Below, one piece after another: positions 1 through 11,695 of a DNA stretch of 64,000 nucleotides. Both the position numbers and the translations under genes were made by a program. The DNA comes from Dipylidium caninum (taxonomy: Eukaryota > Platyhelminthes > Cestoda > Cyclophyllidea > Dipylidiidae), in NCBI GenBank assembly GCA_017562135.1, contig QEYB01000936.1, positions 248,001-312,000 of the forward strand, in the 5' to 3' direction. Under the pieces are notes generated by a model. The model saw nothing but the letters and a program-made list of their open reading frames with translations. It made no database searches and was not told where the DNA came from. The number at the start of each line of letters is the position of its first letter. Position 1 is the stretch's first letter.

Positions 1-1000
1 ATCCGCAAAGCGTAACCTAGAGATCTGATTGGTTATTTATAAAGGTTGCTGATTGGCTAGTCAAGAGGTAGGTAAATGCAAGCCGACTTGTACGCAGGAT
101 TATGTGCTTAATTTGCGTCTGTAATATCACCACAACAACAAAACCTGTAACGAATAATGCAATACACTAAGTGAATCCGCGTTATGATTGGGCAGGAGTA
201 CTAATGTGTACTTAAGTTAATTTGCGGATTAATGCCTACCAAGTTCCCCATCTTACCTCTTCCACTTCACCTCACTTACATTTTATACCATTGGACTAGA
301 ACAATTAGCTTTGTTTAAATGGTATCGTTGACACCAATTATCAACTGACGCGACAGCACGCACATTTGTTTCATTGCAGTAATTTGCCGGCGCACCGTAT
401 AAGAACATCATGCTACCACCACATTGGTGTGGTCAATAAGAAGAAAAGAAGGAGGAAGAGGAAGAGGACTAGGGCGAATGAGTTTACTGTGCTTAAAAGT
501 ATCCACTAAATTAAGTCGACCTTCAAGACTTCACACAGTGCACTGCCGTCAACCTAGACGGTTACTTGGGTCACGCCCTAAACCACCCTTTGTAGTCCAT
601 CACGTTTACAATGATTCCGCTGATTATACGACGGTGCCGGGTGGGCAGTCAGTCTGCTTCGCGTTGGTAACACTATCAGTGTCTGAGGTTGGGCAAGAAG
701 GTGCGGGAAAGACGTCACACTAACCAATTAATAAAGTCTTACCACTGACGTTGTCCTCAATGAATGCTGGCTGTCGCGTTACCTCCGTCGGTGCACGGAG
801 TCTAGAATAGTGAGGACCAGGGGTTAGATATTCGAATTTGATAGCATGTACTCAAACTCTTCCCCTCCACCACGCTTTGACCTCCCTCTCTCCCATTCAA
901 CATTACCATTCACCTTTTTTGAACATTACAAATCTTCGTTGTAGCAGAAGTAGAATAAATAGGAGAGTAGTTAAAGAAATGTAATTAAAAATTTGGCAAG
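1..1000. other. Left-edge stretch without a recognisable gene
   Basis: No coding exon is supported here. The first 60 bases hold two copies of CTGATTGG (an inverted CCAAT core) flanking a TTTATAAAG stretch, which could be a promoter fragment, but no gene start can be tied to it. The minus-strand exon ending at 1020 has a good donor, so part of this stretch is probably an intron or 3' exon of that gene. Confidence 0.4.
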
Positions 1001-1019
1001 CCTTTCCTATTTAACATAC

Positions 1020-1780
1020 CTCAAGGGGTAGATTACTTCATGTGCCAAGTCTGAATTTGATGTAGACAATGCAAGAGAAGTTACTGTTGTCAGGATATCT
1101 GATTCACCTTCTGGTCCGAGGTCAGCGGACTCGTCACTGAGACTGAAACAATCTCTGTCGTCTTTTTGAAATTGCATTGTTTCGCTAAGGCGACCATGGG
1201 AAGGTGGCTCGGTATTTAGGAAGAAAGACGAATAGTTTTGCCGCTTCCTCCTCCAACCCCATGCTTTCGTGATAGAATTAGTGGGAAGGGAGGTTTCTTG
1301 CTCCAAATGGGGGTATTCAGTCCCCGTCACGACGACGAAAGGAAATGGAGATTTGATGGACGGCAAGGGAATGAATTCAGGCACAAGTGAGTCACACCTA
1401 AGGGCGCAATTTGCAATGTGGGCCAACTTGGCTCATTATCAATGGCAAGAAGTTATCCAAAGAATCTCTAGAATGCATTTGAGTAGATGGCTCGGAGGAA
1501 TCCAGATTACTGAGACCATTAAGGCACGCCAGTGTGCTCTTACTCCTTGGAGGGGGTAGAGGTGACATGGCGGTTTTCCAGTCTTTATACACATTTGTAA
1601 GGCTAACGGAGGCTGATAGTGCCGGAGGATGATCAGAAAACCGGTCAAAAATTATATCACCTGGCAGTCTACCGGCAAATTTGGCAGCATCAACCACGTC
1701 AGTAGTTGGACAACAGCGATTTAACGCCCATTCTGAAGATGCCTTGGTAAAATCCACATCAGACAATTCGAAATTCTCGC
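1020..1780 (-). CDS. Probable coding exons, perhaps the kinesin tail
   Basis: Two overlapping minus-strand open frames cover this stretch (about 1780-1398 and 1426-1020). Both are Ser/Thr/Pro- and acid-rich, as often seen in kinesin tails, and the second ends at a strong donor (GAG|GTATGT at 1020/1019). They are probably exons of one gene joined by an intron I could not place. They lie on the strand of the kinesin motor and downstream of it, so a tail of that protein is the simplest reading, but about 1.3 kb with no identified exon separates them. No domain is recognised. They could belong to a separate gene. Confidence 0.35.
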
Positions 1781-3117
1781 TTCTCCAACTACGAGTCTTG
1801 AGTTGTGGCTGATATTTATGGCAAAGGATAGTAAGGGAATGATGAAGTCGGTTTGAAAGGCGTTTTCTGGGTCGCTGAGTCCCAAAATCTAAAATGTCGC
1901 CATCCCTGAATGCAAAAATTATCGTTTACTCAAAACGATTAAGTAGACGCATTTTAACATGTCTTGAGGGTTAACTAAACACTTCACCACAAAGAGTTGT
2001 GGCAAACAGAGTTCAAAATTAGTAGGGTACAATAAAGTGGATTGTATAACCGTTAGATTAGGAATACAAATCATAAGTAATTACGAGCGAGAGAGGAAAA
2101 TTGCCCCCATGTTTATGTATAATCCTCATTACGCTTCCCCTCTGAACTGGAGTGTAAGAAGACCTCACAGCTATTTTCAAATAGTGGCAGAAATTTCACT
2201 CTTCGTGGTTCTGGCTCTGACAGAATAGGACGGAGATTAACTGTATGGTTTCCAGGTTACTTTATCCAACAACATCATCACCATAAGAAAAAGCGGAAAA
2301 ATGTAAACTCCAGCCTATTAGAATCAGAGAATGTGGACTGGTTTTCATATTTACTAGCAACTGAGTTGTATTTTTGTTGGTAATGAGAGACAGCAAAAAC
2401 TCGAAAGGGATTTTTGAAAACTCAAACACTCTCCCAATGTCCAAAATTCATTCAACACTCAGAGCAACATTTTTTGAAGAAATTGTGCCCTGCGCTCCAT
2501 AAATACCATTTTGTGAGAGAGGACAGTCGATTGATTTCGACACAGATTGACAGGGAAAAATTCTTTTTCAAGGACTAAAAGAGCGTGCTATATTAATCTT
2601 ACCCTGCCGTACAACCACGTATCAGTCGGTCAGAAACATTGAGCTGAAAAATTCAAAAGTCGCCTTAAAGAGAGTAGACGGGAAGCACGCAAACGAGGTG
2701 TGTCATTGTTGTCACTATGCACAAGATTAATCAAACACTCTTTAATTATTAAAGAATTTACGCCTAACTCTCATAAATGCATTCCCCAATGTCCATTACA
2801 GTTAATTAAAAATAAGTGACGATTAACCAATAAGAACAACATTCTTTTTATCAGCCAATAGGAAAACTACTACTTCTTTAATCTTTCTGTTTTCCTTAAA
2901 TCCCATTGGCTATTATTATAAATTAAATATTAACTTAATATTCTAGTAGATGAATACCAAATCCTACCGATGTGTTCACCCTGGATGTCTGCACAATGTT
3001 GTTTTGATGTAGCTCTATCCGTAACCCTCGAAAATCCGGTCGTAACTTAATGGAAAATAGGAAAATTCCTCAAAGATCTGTGCAACGTTGTACAAGACGA
3101 TGGAATTATTCACTCAC
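1781..3117. other. Region between kinesin motor exons and putative tail exons
   Basis: AT-rich sequence with no exon I can support. If the exons on either side belong to one kinesin gene, this is intronic. Confidence 0.4.
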
Positions 3118-6100
3118 CTTCTTCCATTCATTAATATCACCCTTTGGACAATTAATCTCATCACAAAGTCGGTCGATATGGTCTTGTCTGAAGGCCTCGA
3201 AAAGGGCCAAAAAGGTGACTGATTAAGTGAAGAAAACCCTACCTTATGCCTGATTGGATTATTTTTAATCATTTTAATTTGTTGAGAAAATCGCAGGGAA
3301 TGTAGAGTCTCAGCCAAACAAAGTTCCGATAAGGAGACAGCTACAGAAAGAAGGATGTAAATGCAATGCAGCCTAGCAAATGAAATCTGTGAAAGTTTTT
3401 CTCCTAATATTTCTGCGGCACTTCTCCAGCAAAAGAGTGGGAGAGAAGGCAGGAGTTTGTTTGACAAGACGACTTAGCTCGGAGATTTCTTTGGTCGTTG
3501 GAAAATAGGACACCAATTAACAGAGATGACGTGAAAAGGATTAACATGTCAAAATTTGTCCATAACGATTGATAACATCAATTGGTGGTGTAAATTTTGA
3601 ATCCTTTTGATCAAATTTGATCAGATATTACTAGTCGAAAGAAATTTTAAAGCGATGCATTGTGGAGAAGGAAAGTGATCCAAGCATGACTGAAGGTGAT
3701 TCCAAACTTGGAAATGAAGCTAACATGGAACTGGGTTCGAGCGGCCGCCCGGGGCATTAAGAACTTTTGAATGTACACAACTGCATTGTTGGTGTATTGA
3801 GATGAGGCGTGGCTACACTTCCCCTTCCAACTTAATTTTGGCAGACAAATTTATTAGTATTTCGTAATCTTATATGAAAACCCGACGCACTAGTAATAAA
3901 GATAGTTTTCGAATTGCCCCCAAGGGCGTCGCGTAAAAGCCAGGTCAACTTAGAATCTCTGTAGGGCACATAGGATTTCGGCTTTGTGGATGAAGGTCGA
4001 GCCGAATGTTTCAAGTAGTCTGAAGTATTGGGCGTGTTACAGATGCCTGACGAAGGGTCATTTCTTGCCAACTCAACTACAAAGGAAGAGTATAATTTTC
4101 GCCTTCATTCAATAGAACAAATATACTATAAAGCGCCGAAGTAGTTTCACTGTCGATAAAATAAAATTCAGCTGTGAAAAGATTTGTTTAAATACATCAC
4201 CATCAATTGTTAGATGGTGGCGACCTGTTAATTACTAAGTAATGACTTCCAATATTAAGTGCGGTTGTTACCAATTTTCTTTCACTTTGTTTAAAAAGGT
4301 TGACAATCAATTACTCACATACTCACCTAGTTTTCGAATCACGAGACTTAAAGCATAGAGGGATTTGTTTATATTTTTTGTCTCTGACAAATATTCTTGG
4401 CTGCGTATGTCCTCCAACTTCCCACTAAACAAATATAGAACGGTTAGTTTTTTCTCAGTGGCTTCTTTTATATTACAAAATGACATAATTCACGTCACTC
4501 TGAATCTATTCTAGACCCTAATAAAAGTTCTTAGCGTAAGGTTATTACACTAGAAAACATTTATTTAAAGTATTTATCGTAGTAGTTTTTTGGGTGCGAG
4601 ATATGAGCAATATACTTTGCTCATTTTGATGACAAAGACCTATTTTTTCGCAGTTTATTGTGTTAACTTCTTCCAACTTTCGAGGTATGTGCGACGCAGG
4701 ACTTCACGTTTCACACTTGATGCAATTTTTATGCCTCGGTAGATTGTAGATTAACATTGATGTAGATAACAGCTCTGAATGAATGGATTGATAGAAAGAA
4801 ATGGAGTATGATAGTTGAAGATGTGTTTCCAACACACCGCCTTCTTTACCATCTGTGTATCATTAGTAACTGAGACTGACAGGGAGAACACATCTTTTTG
4901 GCTTAAATAAATCAAACTTCTTCCGCTATTGGGATTAAAAAAATCTTTTGAAACGCACCTGCCGGCGAGATCAATTAGGTGTAGTTTGGATTGAAGAGTC
5001 GTGTTTTCCGATTCATTCTTTATGCCCTAAAATGATGGTGAGACAGTGTGTGTTTAATAGGGTCGCAATTTAAACTACCCACCTGATTAATATAAATTGT
5101 GAAAATGGAATGACTTCGACTACTCATCTTGTTTGTTGCAGTTTCAACTGCCGCTCTAAAATTAGACACTAAAGTTGGTGAATGCGACAGGAGGAATGAA
5201 AGTTAACTGACTTGCACTTGCCTAGAGGCCAGACCGCGTTCAATGAAACGCTGCACATCCTCATGGTTAGACACGGCGTGTTTGGATAAATCTAAAAAAA
5301 TAGTTGTCAATAACTTCACACGTATTTGACTTACTTTCGACATATGGACCATCCCTCGGATGTTCTCGCACTCGAAGACTGTGTATTGCCGTGTCCTCAG
5401 ATGTGAATGTGGAGAGGAGGTCGTGGATGTGTTCGTTGTATACTTCGTAGAAGCTAAGAAAGATGAGAGAACGACATGATCTGCCGGTGAGGTGAAAAGA
5501 TCTTTACTGCGCATGTATCACACAGATCGGCACTTTAGAGTCTTCGTAATGTATCATGTAACGGCTTACGGCGCTCCCCTTATATCTTTCACCAGGATGT
5601 TGACTGAAATATACATCCCACTCGAGAAGTACCGCCTACTAAACGTTTAATAAACCTCTCAAAGAAGTAGTTGTTTAAATATTCCGCGAACATATTCATC
5701 TTTCAGAACTAAAGGGCGGAAATTCGAGTAGAGTGCGGTCGATTATAATCGAATTTGGCGCCAACGTGTGATGAAGATTCATATTTTTGCTCTAACAACA
5801 AAAAGCCTACTATCAAGTGTATTATGTTTCAATCTAGATATTCGAACAGAAATGAAAGTCTGTTTAATTCCGTTGCTAGGCGACGATTATGCATGTGTGA
5901 AACGAGACGCGATCGAGGTACACATCGCTCTAACACAAATGAGATTTGATTAAGGCATGTTTGTGTGTGTAAATGAGTCTATGAGATGAAGTAGGTGACA
6001 TCCGAGAAGATAAAATATTAGCACGACTGTACCTAATTTCCAGGGATATTTCGTCCGCATGGTGTAAGGACGCAAATTGGAACAAGGCCTAGGAGTAAGG

Positions 6101-6649
6101 GAGTATTAATAACTCGAAAACCTACCGAACAACATCTGGGAACAAGACCTGGTAAGTCCTGAGAATGATGAAGCTTTCAGATAAGGCGTAATGACAAACC
6201 TTAGTGCCGAAAATAGTGTAGGTCTTTCCTGTCCCCGCTGGACCGTAGGCAAAAATACTACAGTTATAACCATCCAAACAGTTAAGGAGAGCTTTCAATC
6301 CAGTGCTTTTGAATACCTAAGCGAAGTGCGATCATATCAATTTCATGTTACCTCAATTTGACTTTCCATTTGTGAGGGTTTTGGCATGAAGACGAGGTCA
6401 AAGTTATATTGATGTGGCAGAATATCAAACATGAAAGACTGAAAGGTATTGGACATATCTACAAAGACGGATTTACAGGCTGGACGCGGGGATTAAGAGA
6501 AATAGTGTTGTTCGAGCGGATGTCGACGAAATTTAAGGAGTGTTCGTAATCATTCTCTTTCACATCTTGTCTTAAACAATGAAATGTCTCAATGTCAACA
6601 AGCATAGTTACCTCGAAATTACTCGAAGGGCTACCACTAAACTGGCCAT
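3118..6649 (-). CDS. Kinesin-3-like motor protein (partial; motor and neck)
   Basis: ATP-driven microtubule motor. Exons read on the minus strand: 6649-6612, 6570-6477, 6438-6352, 6316-6200, 6173-6126, (one unresolved), 5453-5335, 5291-5222, 5155-5083, 5026-4959, 4424-4327, 4076-3891, 3340-3243, 3195-3118; phases agree. The start [13 protein letters not shown] matches the first motor beta strand. Visible motifs are a P-loop GPAGTGKT (the usual Gln is Pro), [27 protein letters not shown], switch I NKMSSRSH, switch II DLAGS, NINKSL, and [20 protein letters not shown], then [19 protein letters not shown] leading into the neck. The TWLL form and the long insert before VPYRDS recall the KIF16B/STARD9 branch of kinesin-3. 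The motor is unusually divergent. The exon between 6126 and 5453 is unresolved; a candidate lies near 5650-5700. The gene continues downstream, so no stop is assigned. Confidence 0.82.
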
Positions 6650-8230
6650 CTGCTCAATTAAAAGAAAAACAGATGTGAAGATCCATAGTTCAATATGTAA
6701 ATAGAGACAATCTATTAAAAAGATAATGATTTTCAGAAAAATATTGCAAGTCGAAAAACTTACACAATGGACGAAAATATGGACTACGTCAAACGACCAC
6801 CAGGGATTTGATTAACAAAAGGGAATTAATATAAAATGGTCGAGCAAAAAATTTTGTACGTTTGATAATCGCATATATAAAGTTAAAAACTCGTGGACAG
6901 TGTTCATTGTAGACAATATCGTGTTAGTTTGCCTTTTGCACTTTGTAAGGCCCTGTTACCTAATAGATATACGAAAAGGCCAGGCCTAAGAAATTGAATA
7001 AACGAAAGCGTCTATAACCTAGTTAAATTTACAAGTATAAACAAGGAAAGTCTCTACTAACCCAAAGTACTATAATCGCGGGTTAATATCAGGTTAGTAT
7101 TTATAAGTTAAAAGAGATTGTTGTAAAATTTTTAAATGACTGACTATTTTTTAATACCGGCATTGTTTTTTTATGAGCTGGCTCACTTTAGAGCTCTATA
7201 AAGTTGAAACGAAAAACCTTACAAATCGATTCTACTTAAGGCTTTGAAGTTGTTGCACAACGCTAAGCATCATTTTTGAATAAGATGACATCATTCTTAC
7301 TACACTTCAGCGAGGAAGAACACGTTTTTAAACACAAATATTGACGAAAATTCGCTATAGTTGGCGTCGTAACAAACACCAACCATTAGTCCTTAACACC
7401 AGTAAAATTGTCTATTACTCTACCCTATCTTTCACTTAGCGTTGCAACACGAATTATTATAGGATTTCAGCGTCAGTTAACGGAAGTGGCCTCGTCCTAT
7501 TTGTATGCATTTGCATCGTTTACCTCCAAAAATTAGACGGCTTGGTTCCGGATAATTCATTTAAGTTAAAAATTGGACCCTGAATAGATTAATTGAACAG
7601 CCGCTCACATATGAATGACATTAAAAAAATTTGCAAGTAATTGGGCGCCATATAGAGCTCTGTTTACTGAAGCTGGCCATTAGGTAACGTAATAACGTTA
7701 GACATACTAAATTTTGGTCTCGTATATATTGCAAACAGTTGTTGGTACATTTGGTCATTTGCCGAGACTTTTATATATGTTCGTTTAACCGATTCTCAAC
7801 CGAAAGAGCCATGTTTGGCAGCCTTGTATTCTAAGGAAAGTAATCTTTTATGCCTGTTGTATTGGATACATTTAGCCAGATGCGCATGAATTTGAATGAT
7901 TTAATTAGTTGAAATTTTGATGTCGTACTACGCGATAATATAACAACCTTCTCTCTTTAACAACCTTTATCTGTAATAAAACTTATTCTCAATATCAACT
8001 CTCACAACTATTAAAGACAGAAGAATATTGTTCTCTGTTTCCCTTCTGCGTCGTTTACATACACTGATCGGTGGGGCGGTTTAATTTTCTACCCTTCATG
8101 TATTTCTCATCCCCCTTAATAAGTCCTTTTTCATGCACTAGTCTTACATTCGCCTCTCTTTTTTGATTTTATTTACTTCATTTGTGTCTTATGTCTTCTG
8201 TTTATGTTGCGGTTCCCCCTTTTCCCCAAG
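6650..8230. other. Intergenic region between kinesin and CHERP-like gene
   Basis: Divergent upstream region of two genes, AT-rich. No exon, RNA gene or element recognised. Promoters for both neighbours must lie here, but no clear TATA or CCAAT pair can be assigned. Confidence 0.5.
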
Positions 8231-11200
8231 ATGTCTCAAGTCGATGGTTATGAACCGCCTTCAGATCCTGAACAACGCTCTGTCATTGATAAGCTGGCCC
8301 AGTTCGTTGCACGAAATGGACCCGATTTTGAGCGCATGACAATGGAAAAGCAACAAGGTAATCCTCAGTTCGCTTTCCTATTCGGTGGAGAGTATTCCGA
8401 TTACTACAAACACAAAGTTGACGATTTGAAAAAGTCCATGCCTCCACAGCCACCCCCACCAATAATGCCCCAGCAACCTCCCTTTCATCCAGACTCGATG
8501 GGTCCGGTATGTTTTTATTTGTTTACCTTACATATTTATTACCGAAGTTATCGCCATCTTTGCCTTTCATTGCAGCCACAATGGGGTGGTCCACCTTATA
8601 ATCGTAATTGGGAGGATGGGCGAGATGGGTGGAGTAATGCACCATGGCCACCTCCGCCGATCCAAGGTAGCTGGGGGCCAAATTGGGGACCCCAAAATGG
8701 TCCCCCGCCTCCATGGTGCCCTGGTCCTTATCCACCTAATTTTTATCCGCCTCCTCCACCTCCGGCGCCTACGCAACAGACACCCTCGTTAACAGAAGAG
8801 GATGTGAAACGCAGTGAGGTTAATCTTAAGGCCCAGTACGATAAGATAATTGGAGAAGAGAAGCCCCAAGCTGTTCGTCAGTATTTAGCTAAAGCTCGCA
8901 TGGATAGCTTTACCGCTGCAGCCACCGCGTTATCTGTAAATCCAGAAGAATTTTCTGGCGCTATTCAACCGCTTATTGAATTATGCACCAAAGAAAACAT
9001 TGCCAAAGGAAAAAATTGGTCAGTCGATTTGATGTCTCGAGGTGAAGCCTACTCCAATTTGGTTGCTGACTACCTGCTTTTGCGAGTTCAAAACTCTGAC
9101 GCTACCTTTGAAACACGGCTACATATTGTCTACCTGATTAACGACCTTCTCCATTACCTCAAACGTCACTCAGATGTGTCCCATTTTCAGTCAGCGCTCA
9201 ATCGTATCGTTGTACCCGTTTATTCGCTTGCTCTTGAAATGGCCGATGAGGAGAAAAAAGTTAAGTTAACTCGGGTACTCAGTTTATGGGAAACCAACGC
9301 TTACTTATCCGAGGATGTTTTGAAAAACATGAAAGAGGAGGCAGATCGTGAAGCCTTTATGAAAGAGTGGAGAATCGAACAGGACAAGGTAGGTATTTGC
9401 TCTTGAAGCATGCTAATAATTGAGATACTAGGTTCACGAGGAGAAAATAGCGGAATTGGAAGCTGCACATACAACACGATATGAAGCTTTGAAGAAGCAG
9501 CACGACGATTTTGCTGAACATGTTCACAAGACAATAGCAGCAGCAGCTGCTGCTGAAACGGAGCACACCGAAGGTGGCCCGCTTCCTTTTCCCGATTTCA
9601 CTCGATACGGTCCTCCACCGCCGCCCCCACAAGGCTTCGGTGGGGGTGGTGGCGGTGGCGGATGGGTTGGGAGTGGTGGAAGCTTTGATCCTCCTCCCCG
9701 ATGGCATGGACCTCCTCCTTTCATGACAGGACCTCCACCAATTCCTGGCCGCGGTGGTGATCGATGGGGGCGTGGAAGGGGCGGAGATATGCCTCCTTTT
9801 CATCCTGACGAGGAGTTTTATGATGGTAGAAGAGGAGGTCCCCCTCCTCCTCCTCCAATGCAATATCGTGGAGGCCCTTCTAGGGATCGGTATCGACGTG
9901 ATGGACGGTTTGACGATCCCTACTACAATCACTACCATCATCAAGATGACCGACCTTACCGTGGTGGATTGCAACATCGACGCAGATATGAGGAAAATGA
10001 GGAGGAAGTGCATCATTCACGGCCCACCGAAAACCACGAAACGGAAGAGGAGACAGAACATCAAAAGCCGGTTGTTACACCATCGGATGAAGATTTAATT
10101 CCTAAAGTTCCCTTTTGGCAATTGCCAGCGGGACTTATGCACCCTTTGATAGGACCAAAAGACTTTGATTTTACTCCCTTAAATCCCGCGAAGCTTCGTC
10201 TTCTTCCACCGGAGCCTCCCTCAGAACAATTAATGCTAGCTTTAGATGCATACTATGTTCAACCTTCTCATGATCGTCCAAGAGATCCTGAAGGATGGGA
10301 ACGTCTTGGGTTGTTTGAATTCTATCGAGCTAAAGAGGAGGCAAAGAATCGGAGAGAGAGCGAAGACAGTGTAACGGGAACAGACGAGGAAGAAGAAATG
10401 AAAAGTGGTTCTGTATCGCCGACAGATCGTACGAAAAATCGGGGCCTTCCTCAACTGGCCTATCTTACTGCTTACCCCAAATCAGCTATTGGACAAGCCA
10501 TTCGTACTGGTCCAGCGGCCTTAATCGCCACGCCTCCACCTAATTTGGGTTTGCCGAAAATGAACGCTCAGTTCGCAGCGGCTGCTGCAGCTGCAGCCAA
10601 CCCTGCGGCTGGCAGTGGAGATTCATCGGGCGGAATTTTGAAATATCCTCCATCGGGAATGCCTCCGTCCACGCAACAAAATACTACAGGACAGACTGCA
10701 CCCCCAACACAGTTAATTTCACGGGCCTCCAGGTTTACGTCAGCCACTCGTCGACGTTCCAGGTCACGATCTAGGTCTTATTCTAGATCTCGATCCCGAT
10801 CCAGATCTGATTCGCGTTCTTCAGGGTTGGTCACTATTTTATCCCTTTACCTTCCAATTTGCACTGAGGCTGTATGGGAGTTGGTTCTTTTCCTCTCATA
10901 GGTCACGCTCGAGGTCATCATCGCGGTCGAGGTCTCGCTCCCGATCGTCTCGTTCACGAAGTCGTTCACCTTCGGATCGTCGTTATCGTGACCGATCGAG
11001 GTCTCCCAGGAGTACTGATGGGTCTATAACCACTGCAGGATTCATGCGTCGCAGTGGTGGTGATCAAAGAAGCAATCGAAGGTATGAACTACTACTACAT
11101 AACTTTTTTACCCCTAGAGGTGGAATGGCAGCCGGCTATCCTCCTCCGCAACATCCCAACCAATGGAGTTATGATCACCCACCCCCACCTCCGCCAATGA

Positions 11201-11463
11201 TGTCACCATTTGATCGGCACGGCGGTCCGCCTGGTCAAATATACCCTGTAATTTAACTCCTAATCGTGTTAGACAGCATTTTTTTGTCACTAAAACACAA
11301 TAGCATCTACTTTTAGCCGTATGGTAGCGGTGGTGGTGGTTACCGTGGCAACGGTTATGGTGCATCTTCCCCACCCCCTCCCCCGATCGGGAACGGACAA
11401 CGCGGTGGTGGTCCCTATTACAGCAATGTTAACAGACGGGGAGGAGGTTATCAAGGACGATGA
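8231..11463 (+). CDS. CHERP: CHERP-like splicing regulator (SURP + CID + RS), lacking G-patch
   Basis: Nuclear U2-snRNP-associated protein of the CHERP family. Six exons: 8231-8506, 8576-9388, 9432-10825, 10902-11081, 11118-11247, 11317-11463, giving 979 residues. The second ATG (8231) is chosen because the protein then begins just before the SURP-like block IDKLAQFVARNGPDFE, as in animal CHERP. An RPR/CID-like helical domain follows, recognised by HIVYLINDLLHYL and VVPVYSLALEMADEEK. A Pro/Gly/Arg-rich middle leads to the family signature PFWQLPAGLMHPLI...PPSEQL...PSHDRPRDPEGWERLGLFEF, then an RS domain split by an intron. Known CHERPs end in a G-patch; here the C terminus is a Gly/Pro/Arg/Tyr-rich tail and no G-patch is found in any exon. 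The 69-nt and 36-nt introns contain no in-frame stop, so retention would keep the frame. An AATAAA follows at 11600. Confidence 0.93.
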
Positions 11464-11599
11464 TGATAATTATGATTTTCCTGCATTTGTAATCCTCCTT
11501 TCTCCCGCCACCCTGCCCTTTTCTCTCGTTTAAACTTCCCCACCCCTTCTAATCTCTCCACTCCTTCCGCCTTCTCCCAGTCCTGTTTTTTTCTATTTC

Positions 11600-11605
11600 A
11601 ATAAA
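11600..11605 (+). promoter_or_regulatory. AATAAA polyadenylation signal of CHERP-like gene
   Basis: Perfect AATAAA 137 nt after the CHERP stop codon and about 80 nt before the splice acceptor that precedes the DBR1 ATG. Confidence 0.7.
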
Positions 11606-11665
11606 GGCCATCTAATGTTCCTCACTTATTTTCACTTGCAATTGTTATCACACAAATATTCGTGT

Positions 11666-11681
11666 TGTCTTATTTGTGCAG
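11666..11681 (+). promoter_or_regulatory. Candidate spliced-leader acceptor for DBR1
   Basis: A T-rich tract ending in TTGTGCAG at 11681 lies 14 nt before the DBR1 ATG with no upstream coding exon. It could be a trans-splice acceptor, or the end of an intron in the 5' UTR. The close upstream poly(A) signal favours trans-splicing. Confidence 0.5.
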
Positions 11682-11695
11682 CCGTGAAGCGAGGC

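Noticed and set aside
424..723. Open frame near the left edge, Arg/Ser-rich.
   Set aside because: Composition looks like random read-through; no splice signals or homology.
9357..10016. Long open frame antisense to CHERP.
   Set aside because: It mirrors the low-complexity Pro/Gly/Arg coding sequence of the CHERP exon, with no homology or splice context of its own.
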